From Porticoccus sp041592135 (GTDB lineage: Bacteria > Pseudomonadota > Gammaproteobacteria > Pseudomonadales > Porticoccaceae), in assembly GCA_041592135.1 (NCBI GenBank), contig JBFHQR010000062.1: 12,253 nt of DNA; one strand, written 5' to 3'. Under the pieces are notes generated by a model. It ran no database searches. It saw only the letters and a list, made by a program, of their open reading frames with translations, and was not told the origin of the DNA. The number at the start of each line of letters is the position of its first letter. The stretch's first letter is position 1. Shown here in pieces: positions 7,855 to 12,253 of this stretch. The translations under genes and the position numbers were made by a program.

Positions 7855-7884
7855 TTGCCTGACAAACCACTGGGTATCTATACT
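7855..7884 (+). promoter_or_regulatory. Candidate promoter of tetR
   Basis: TTGCCT (7855-7860) and TATACT (7879-7884) have an 18-base spacer and match consensus at 4/6 and 5/6. Transcription would start near 7891, about 22 bases before the tetR start. Another candidate -35, TTGACT at 7850, would give a spacer that is too long for this -10. Confidence 0.45.
7862..7879. promoter_or_regulatory. TetR-type operator O2 (tetR autoregulation)
   Basis: ACAAACC-ACTG-GGTATCT has the same 7-4-7 layout as O1, with one mismatch to O1 in each arm. It fills the spacer of the candidate tetR promoter and touches its -10. Its arms are less symmetric than those of O1, so binding may be weaker. It implies that the repressor limits its own synthesis. 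Confidence 0.6.
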
Positions 7885-7913
7885 TGCCGACAACCCTACC
7901 TGATAGCTGTGTG

Positions 7914-8600
7914 ATGATGACTGTACCCGATACCCGTGAGCGCCTGCTGGAAATTGCCCTGGAAATGATCTGGCAGAGCAACTACAACAGTGTCGGAGTA
8001 AATGAAATCTGCAAGCAGGCCGGGGTCACCAAGGGCGCTTTCTACCACCACTTCGAATCCAAGGCGAGCCTGTTTTGTGAGGCCACCGCCTATTACTGGC
8101 AGGTGATCAAGAATGATCTGGACGCGGTTTTCTCTCCCCTCAACTCACCGCTGGTGCAATTGGAAAACCTGCTGCATTTCCTGATCATGGCAAAGCTCGG
8201 CAATGACCGGGCCGGGATCCGCGGCTGCCCCTTCTACAATGCCGGGGCGCAGATCGGCTCAAACGATGAGAAGGTTATTGAGGCGCTGCAACTGCTGTCC
8301 CAGAATGCGGTGAAATACAATATGGCGCTGGTGCGGGCGCTGCAATCAGCGGGCCATCTGGAGGCGGGGGTGGATGCTGAACAGACTGCCCGGCTGCTCT
8401 ACCACTTTATCCACGGCATTTTCAGCTATGCCCATGTTCACGGAGATGAAGAGGAAATCAAGCGCGACCTGCCGGCCGGCCTGTACCGGTTGCTGGCCCT
8501 GAAGCCGGAGTACTGGTTTGTGGCGGAGCCCAACTGGGAACCCCAGCAGGATTCCTCGCCCATTGTCGGGCAGATACTGTTTCCTCGCATGGACGTGTAG
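7914..8600 (+). CDS. TetR/AcrR-family transcriptional repressor of the efflux operon
   Basis: A 228-residue TetR-family regulator. The N-terminal HTH domain (about 7-52) contains the recognition region EICKQAGVTKGAFYHHF (31-47). The ligand-binding domain follows (about 60-200). Cys105, in the motif IRGCPFYN, falls at the position of the redox-sensing Cys106 of E. coli NemR as I recall that sequence. Cys33 and Cys55 are the other N-terminal cysteines. The start is uncertain: GTG 7911, ATG 7914 and ATG 7917 are consecutive and none has a strong Shine-Dalgarno; I chose the first ATG. It is divergent from the pump operon, with matching operators in both promoters, so it is a local repressor. The inducer is unknown. 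Confidence 0.9.
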   Translation: MMTVPDTRERLLEIALEMIWQSNYNSVGVNEICKQAGVTKGAFYHHFESKASLFCEATAYYWQVIKNDLDAVFSPLNSPLVQLENLLHFLIMAKLGNDRAGIRGCPFYNAGAQIGSNDEKVIEALQLLSQNAVKYNMALVRALQSAGHLEAGVDAEQTARLLYHFIHGIFSYAHVHGDEEEIKRDLPAGLYRLLALKPEYWFVAEPNWEPQQDSSPIVGQILFPRMDV

Positions 8601-8614
8601 GCCGTTAAATCAGC

Positions 8615-8652
8615 GGCTCCCCCGCCCTGCGGTGCGGCATCGGGGGCCAGCC
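8615..8652. terminator. GC-rich hairpin between convergent tetR and thioredoxin genes
   Basis: CCCCCG (8619-8624) pairs with CGGGGG (8641-8646). It is extended by GGCT (8615-8618) with AGCC (8649-8652) after a 2-base bulge. It lies midway in the 66-bp gap between two converging genes and may stop transcripts from both sides. Neither side has a T-tract, so termination efficiency is uncertain. Confidence 0.4.
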
Positions 8653-8666
8653 AATCCCGGCCTGTG

Positions 8667-8906
8667 TCAGGCGCCGGTCTTCAATAGTTCAGTAATTTGA
8701 CTGACGCTGCCGATGTGGCCCTCCAGAACCACTTCGCCATCCACCGCCAGGGCCGGCGTGTGCATCACCCCGGCATCGATGATTAGATTCATGTCGGTCA
8801 CTTTTTCCACCTGGTAATCAAGCCCTAGTGCCTGGGCGGCAGATTCGGTGTATTGCTGCAGTTTTTCGCATTTGCTGCAGCCCTTGCCGTAAATGGTCAG
8901 CTTCAT
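8667..8906 (-). CDS. Small thioredoxin-like redox protein
   Basis: A 79-residue cytoplasmic protein of the small thioredoxin family (redox-active disulfide protein 2 type). It has an active site Cys10-Ser-Lys-Cys13 after a beta strand (KLTIYGKGCSKC). The expected cis-proline lies in GVMHTPALAVDG. It has the size of a minimal thioredoxin/glutaredoxin fold and no signal peptide. ATG 8906 is chosen because AGGAG (8919-8915) lies eight bases upstream. That ribosome site overlaps the TAG stop of the permease gene, so the two are tightly coupled. Such proteins are often encoded next to ArsP/YraQ-type permeases. It may reduce cysteines of the permease or deliver a metal(loid) to it, which is inference. 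Confidence 0.85.
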   Translation of the reverse strand: MKLTIYGKGCSKCEKLQQYTESAAQALGLDYQVEKVTDMNLIIDAGVMHTPALAVDGEVVLEGHIGSVSQITELLKTGA

Positions 8907-8917
8907 GGGTGTCACTC

Positions 8918-10237
8918 CTAGAAAAAATTGCCGTAGAGAAAGCCACTGATGGTGGCCATGACCACCACCAGGGAGCAATAGATACGCGTCTTTTGGGTGC
9001 CGATGATGGTGCGTATCACCAGCATGTTTGGCAGCGAGATGGCCGGGCCGGCGAGCAGCAGGGCCAGGGCAGGCCCCTTGCCCATACCGTTGCCGATCAA
9101 ACCCTCCACAATGGGCACCTCCGTCAGGGTGGAAAAATACATAAACCCGCCCAGCAGGGCCGCCAGCAGGGTGGACAGGAAGCTATTGTCACCCACTGCC
9201 GCCGTTACCCAGCCGGAGGGGATCATGCCCTCAAAGCCCGGTCTGCCCAGCAGCAAGCCCGCCACGAACACCCCCGCCAGCAACAGCGGCACAATTTGCT
9301 TGGTGAAGTCCCAGCTCTGTTCCGCCCACTCCCGGTCTTCGTCGCGCCGCGCCGCCAGCAGCATCAGACCGATGATGCCGGTGGCGAACGGCAACTCGGG
9401 AATGCCGGGGAACAGCAGCACCAACAGCGCCATGGCCGCACCGAGCAGCAGCAGCTGGCGTGCGGGCCAGTGCCAGCGCCACACCAGTAACGCGCCGAAG
9501 GCGATTGCCAGCAGCGCGGTAATCGGCCACTTCCACTGGTGGATCAGCATCCAGCTGGGGCTGTCGGCGGCGGCCCAGTTGGCAAACACCAGGATGCCAA
9601 TCAGCAGCGAAAAGAAGGCGACCACGGCGCCCAGCGGCTGGCCGCTCTCCCCGGCGGCGAAGCCTTTCCCTGAGGTGGCGGAGCGGGCCGCTTCTTCCCG
9701 GCGGTAGATCAGGTGCATGATTGCGCCGATCACCAGGGCAAACAGGATCGCCCCGACGGCCCGGGCAATGCCCAGCTCCGCACCCAGTACCTTGGCGGTC
9801 ACCACCACCGCCATGACGTTGATGGCCGGCCCCGAATAGAGGAAGGCAATCGCGGCCCCCAGCCCGGCGCCGCGCTTGTAGATGCCGCCGAACAGCGGCA
9901 GCACGGTGCAGGAGCAAACCGCCAGCAGACAGCCGGACACCGAGGCCACCCCGAATGCCACCGGTTTTGATGCCTGCGGGCCCAGATGGCGCATCACCGC
10001 GCCCTGGCTGATATAGACAGCCATGGCCCCGGCAATGACGAAGGCCGGTAACAGGCACAGGATTACGTGTTCCCGGGCATACCAGTGGGTCAGTCTGAAG
10101 CCTTCCAGCAGCGCATTGTCAAAGCGGGCCGCGCCCAGGGGTAAAAAATAGATCATCAAAAAGCCGCTGATGATCAACAGCATCAAGCGGGCCTGGGCTC
10201 GGTTCTGTTGATACAAATTCAGCCATTTGTTCTGCAT
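8918..10237 (-). CDS. ArsP/YraQ-type permease (DUF318 family), putative metal(loid) exporter
   Basis: A 439-residue polytopic membrane protein of the ArsP_1/DUF318 permease family. It is built as two related halves joined by a hydrophilic loop (about 178-202) and a variable middle. The first half carries GCLLAVCSCTVLPLF with Cys103, Cys108 and Cys110, followed by a SGPAINV motif. The second half has the matching EVPIVEGLIGNGMGKG and AGPAISLPN motifs. Family members include ArsP, which exports trivalent organoarsenicals, and proteins linked to Cu/Zn efflux. ATG 10237 has GAGGAG five bases upstream. The gene lies 142 bp downstream of arsJ and 11 bp upstream of the thioredoxin. The arsenic context favours an arsenical substrate, but Cu/Zn or another substrate cannot be excluded. 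Confidence 0.85.
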   Translation of the reverse strand: MQNKWLNLYQQNRAQARLMLLIISGFLMIYFLPLGAARFDNALLEGFRLTHWYAREHVILCLLPAFVIAGAMAVYISQGAVMRHLGPQASKPVAFGVASVSGCLLAVCSCTVLPLFGGIYKRGAGLGAAIAFLYSGPAINVMAVVVTAKVLGAELGIARAVGAILFALVIGAIMHLIYRREEAARSATSGKGFAAGESGQPLGAVVAFFSLLIGILVFANWAAADSPSWMLIHQWKWPITALLAIAFGALLVWRWHWPARQLLLLGAAMALLVLLFPGIPELPFATGIIGLMLLAARRDEDREWAEQSWDFTKQIVPLLLAGVFVAGLLLGRPGFEGMIPSGWVTAAVGDNSFLSTLLAALLGGFMYFSTLTEVPIVEGLIGNGMGKGPALALLLAGPAISLPNMLVIRTIIGTQKTRIYCSLVVVMATISGFLYGNFF

Positions 10238-10272
10238 TGCTGCTCCTCAGCGACTGTTTCGGGTTCTCCATT

Positions 10273-10309
10273 CACCGGAGCTATCCGGTGGTCGGCGCAG
10301 CGCGCCGAC
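10273..10309. promoter_or_regulatory. Two adjacent perfect hairpins in the arsJ-permease gap
   Basis: The first palindrome is CACCGGA/TCCGGTG (10273-10279 and 10284-10290, 4-base loop). The second, directly abutting, is GTCGGCGC/GCGCCGAC (10291-10298 and 10302-10309, 3-base loop). No T-tract follows on the minus strand, so neither is a classic intrinsic terminator. They lie 71 to 107 bases downstream of the arsJ stop and 36 bases upstream of the permease start. They may cap the arsJ message, shape the permease leader, or bind a regulator. Confidence 0.5.
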
Positions 10310-10319
10310 ACGAAATTCA

Positions 10320-10342
10320 AGTATAGGGTTTGAGGGAGTATA
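10320..10342. repeat. Direct repeat AGTATA with 17-bp period, possible permease promoter
   Basis: AGTATA occurs at 10320-10325 and 10337-10342, separated by a G-rich 11-base stretch. Read on the minus strand both copies are TATACT, a good -10 hexamer, and either could start transcription of the permease-thioredoxin pair. No convincing -35 was found upstream of either, so an activator-dependent promoter or chance is possible. Confidence 0.3.
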
Positions 10343-10379
10343 AGCCCCGAGTGATACGAAGCGATCGCCCGGCGGCGAT

Positions 10380-11609
10380 TCACTTCTCTTCAGCGCCCGG
10401 GCTCCGCCTCGGCAGGCGCAGTGAAATGACCGCCGCCGCGGCAATCAATCCCGCCGAGACCCACAGGCAGGCGGCCAGACCGCTGGCCTGGAACAGCCAG
10501 CCGGACAACACCGTGCCCAGCAGTCGCCCCATGGCATTGGCCATGTAATAGAATCCCACGTCCAGTGATACCCCGTCCTCCCGCGCATAGCTGACAATCA
10601 GGTAGCTGTGCAGGGATGAGTTGACCGCAAACAGTACCCCGAACAGCAGCAGTCCCGGCAGCAGAACAACGGTGGGGTGCCAGTCCATGGACAAGGACAG
10701 GGCAATCATTGCGGGAGCCGTCATCAGGGGCACCGCCCAGACGAAGGCACTGCGGCCATCCGGCAATTTGCCCTGGCGTTTGCCGGTGAGCTGTGGGGCC
10801 AGGGATTGCACCACCCCGTAACCGATCACCCACAGGGCCAGAAAGCTGCCCACCTGCCAGAAATCCCAACGCAGACTGACCGTCAGGTAAACCGGCAGCG
10901 CCACCACAAACCACACATCCCGGGCGCCGAACAGGCACAGCCGGGCGGCGGACAAATAATTGATCGGGCCGCTGCGGGAAAGCAGTTGGGAAAATTTGGG
11001 CTTATGCCGTGCTTTGCCCAGGTCTCCTTTCAGCGCCACTACGCTCAGCAGCCAGACTGCGGCCAAGCCCACCGCCATGCTGGCGACAGTGGTGCGAAAG
11101 CCGAGCAACGCCAGCAGCGAGCCACCGAGAAAAAATCCGGCGCCCTTCAAGGCATTCTTCGAGCCGGTGAGCACCGCAATCCAGTGGTACAGGGTGCCCT
11201 CGGCATCACTGGGAACCAGCAATTTGATGGCGCTCTTGGCGCTCATCTTGTTGAGGTCCTTGGCGATGCCGGACAGTGCCTGGGCGGCCATCACCCAGGG
11301 CACGCTGAGCAGTGCCGTCGGCACCAGCAGCATGGCCAGTGCCACCACCTGCATCAGCAGGCCGGCGTTCATGGTGCGGTTGAGGCCGATATGGGCACCC
11401 AGCCAGCCCCCCAGCAGATTGGTGACCACGCCGAACAACTCGTAGAACAGGAACAGCAGGGCGATTTCCAGCGGGCTGTAGCCGAGCTCGTGAAAGTGCA
11501 GCACCACCAGCATGCGCAGGGCGCCGTCGGTGAGGGTAAAGGCCCAGTAATTGCCGGTGACAATCAGGTATTGGCGAACTGCCGGGGTCAGCCTGGCCAG
11601 GGTTGCCAT
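10380..11609 (-). CDS. arsJ: ArsJ, MFS exporter of 1-arseno-3-phosphoglycerate
   Basis: A 409-residue major facilitator superfamily transporter with about 11-12 hydrophobic helices. It has the features I recognise in ArsJ, including NYWAFTLTDGALRMLVVLHF near the N-terminus, AKDLNKMSAKSAIK at about 125-140 and GFYYMANAMGRLLGT near the C-terminus. ArsJ exports 1-arseno-3-phosphoglycerate, the unstable product made by its partner GAPDH from arsenate. The GAPDH gene ends two bases upstream of ATG 11609 (TGACCATG), which strongly supports the call. The nearest Shine-Dalgarno (AGGA) is about 12 bases away, so translation probably relies on coupling to GAPDH. Longer starts upstream would run into the GAPDH coding sequence. 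Confidence 0.92.
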   Translation of the reverse strand: MATLARLTPAVRQYLIVTGNYWAFTLTDGALRMLVVLHFHELGYSPLEIALLFLFYELFGVVTNLLGGWLGAHIGLNRTMNAGLLMQVVALAMLLVPTALLSVPWVMAAQALSGIAKDLNKMSAKSAIKLLVPSDAEGTLYHWIAVLTGSKNALKGAGFFLGGSLLALLGFRTTVASMAVGLAAVWLLSVVALKGDLGKARHKPKFSQLLSRSGPINYLSAARLCLFGARDVWFVVALPVYLTVSLRWDFWQVGSFLALWVIGYGVVQSLAPQLTGKRQGKLPDGRSAFVWAVPLMTAPAMIALSLSMDWHPTVVLLPGLLLFGVLFAVNSSLHSYLIVSYAREDGVSLDVGFYYMANAMGRLLGTVLSGWLFQASGLAACLWVSAGLIAAAAVISLRLPRRSPGAEEK

Positions 11610-11611
11610 GG

Positions 11612-12253
11612 TCAGGGGCGATCCTGCCGTCCCACCAGCCGCGCCAATTCCACGGTGCGATTGGCGTAGCCCCACTCGTTGTCGTACCAGGTGTAGATTT
11701 TTACCTGGGTGCCGTTGACCACCATGGTGGAGAGGGCGTCGACGATGCTGGAGCGCGGATCGGTTTTGTAATCAATGGACACCAGCGGCCGCGCCTCATA
11801 GCCGAGAATGCCCTGTAATTCGCCGTCGGCGGCCTGTTTCAACAGTTGATTGACCTCCTCCGCGGTGGTGGCACGCGCTACCTCGAACACGCAGTCGGTG
11901 AGGGAGGCGTTGGCCAGCGGCACCCGCACCGCGTGGCCGTTCAGCTTGCCCTTGAGCTCCGGAAAGATCTGGGTGATGGCGGTGGCCGAACCGGTGGTGG
12001 TGGGGATCAGGCTCATGCCGCAGGCGCGGGCCCGGCGCAGGTCCTTGTGGGGGGCGTCGAGAATGGTCTGGGTGTTCGTCAGGTCGTGGATGGTGGTCAT
12101 GGAGCCGTGGCGGATGCCGAGTCGCTCGTGGATCACCTTGACCACCGGCGCCAGGCAGTTGGTGGTACAGGAGGCGGCGGTGACGATGGGGTGGCGCGCC
12201 TTGTCGTAGAGCTGGTGGTTGACCCCCATGACCACGTTGAGCACCCCTTCCTC
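11612..12253 (-). CDS. ArsJ-associated glyceraldehyde-3-phosphate dehydrogenase (C-terminal part)
   Basis: The last 213 residues of a GAPDH; the frame stays open to the right edge, so the NAD-binding N-terminal domain is outside the window. The catalytic cysteine is in AASCTTNC. The activating histidine is in TTIHDLTNTQ, where housekeeping GAPDHs usually have HSYT. The substrate-binding and C-terminal motifs VRVPLANASLTD and WYDNEWGYANR are present, so the enzyme looks active. In the known ArsJ pathway it uses arsenate in place of phosphate to form 1-arseno-3-phosphoglycerate, which ArsJ exports. The two-base gap to arsJ indicates an operon and argues against a purely glycolytic role. A GTG at 12244 is an internal valine codon, not a start. 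Confidence 0.93.
   Translation of the reverse strand, partial: EEGVLNVVMGVNHQLYDKARHPIVTAASCTTNCLAPVVKVIHERLGIRHGSMTTIHDLTNTQTILDAPHKDLRRARACGMSLIPTTTGSATAITQIFPELKGKLNGHAVRVPLANASLTDCVFEVARATTAEEVNQLLKQAADGELQGILGYEARPLVSIDYKTDPRSSIVDALSTMVVNGTQVKIYTWYDNEWGYANRTVELARLVGRQDRP

Larger units (their letters stand above)
7603..7913. other. Divergent control region between pump operon and tetR
   Basis: This 311-bp gap holds no gene. It carries the minus-strand promoter and operator for the adaptor/pump operon (7684-7711) and the plus-strand promoter and operator for tetR (7855-7884). The stretch between them (about 7712-7850) shows only an A/T-rich run near 7743-7765, with no clear structure. Confidence 0.7.

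Noticed and set aside
7685..7981. Open frame of 98 codons on the minus strand across the tetR/pump control region
   Set aside because: It overlaps the start of tetR and both operators, has no convincing ribosome site and no family resemblance.
8907..8978. Longer start for the thioredoxin-like gene inside the permease frame
   Set aside because: The extra residues do not belong to the thioredoxin fold, and ATG 8906 has a well-placed AGGAG.
10677..11669. Open frame of about 330 codons on the + strand opposite arsJ
   Set aside because: It is a Gln/His/Gly-rich shadow of the real arsJ gene, with no ribosome site or domain.

Overview
The window is high-GC gammaproteobacterial DNA. It carries a DegQ-type protease, a PA2779/PA2778 pair as named in Pseudomonas, a MexEF-type RND pump, and an ArsJ/GAPDH arsenic module. 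The gene content and dense packing suggest a marine or soil gammaproteobacterium in the Pseudomonas/Microbulbifer/Marinobacter range. The species cannot be fixed from this sequence alone. I see no tRNA, rRNA, CRISPR array, transposase or integrase.

Left part, + strand. Positions 1-278 are non-coding and begin with a roughly 100-bp nested inverted repeat that looks like a dispersed intergenic element. Next comes a complete periplasmic serine protease (degQ-like, 279-1643). After a 229-bp gap there is a two-gene operon. Its first gene encodes a small secreted protein with a C-terminal membrane segment (PA2779 family, 1873-2256). Its second gene encodes a lipoprotein with a C39-like cysteine peptidase domain and TPR repeats (PA2778 family, 2256-3227). 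These two genes overlap by one base. A textbook intrinsic terminator lies inside the signal-peptide codons of the second gene.

Middle part. A MexE-like adaptor (7602 to 6418) and a MexF-like inner-membrane pump (6373 to 3221) form a minus-strand operon with no outer-membrane channel gene beside it. A TetR-family repressor (7914-8600) is transcribed divergently. Two similar 18-bp palindromes in the shared control region each fill the spacer of a plausible promoter, one for the pump operon and one for tetR. This fits a repressor that controls the pump and itself. A cysteine in the repressor sits where the NemR redox-sensing cysteine lies, so the trigger may be an electrophile or oxidant.

Right part, minus strand. 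In transcription order this runs: a GAPDH whose N-terminus lies beyond the right edge, arsJ, a 142-bp gap with two adjacent hairpins, an ArsP/YraQ-type permease with a Cys-Ser-Cys motif, and a 79-residue thioredoxin-like protein. GAPDH plus ArsJ is an established arsenate resistance route: GAPDH makes 1-arseno-3-phosphoglycerate and ArsJ exports it. The permease and thioredoxin probably add a second metal(loid) export function. Any arsR regulator would lie upstream, outside the window.
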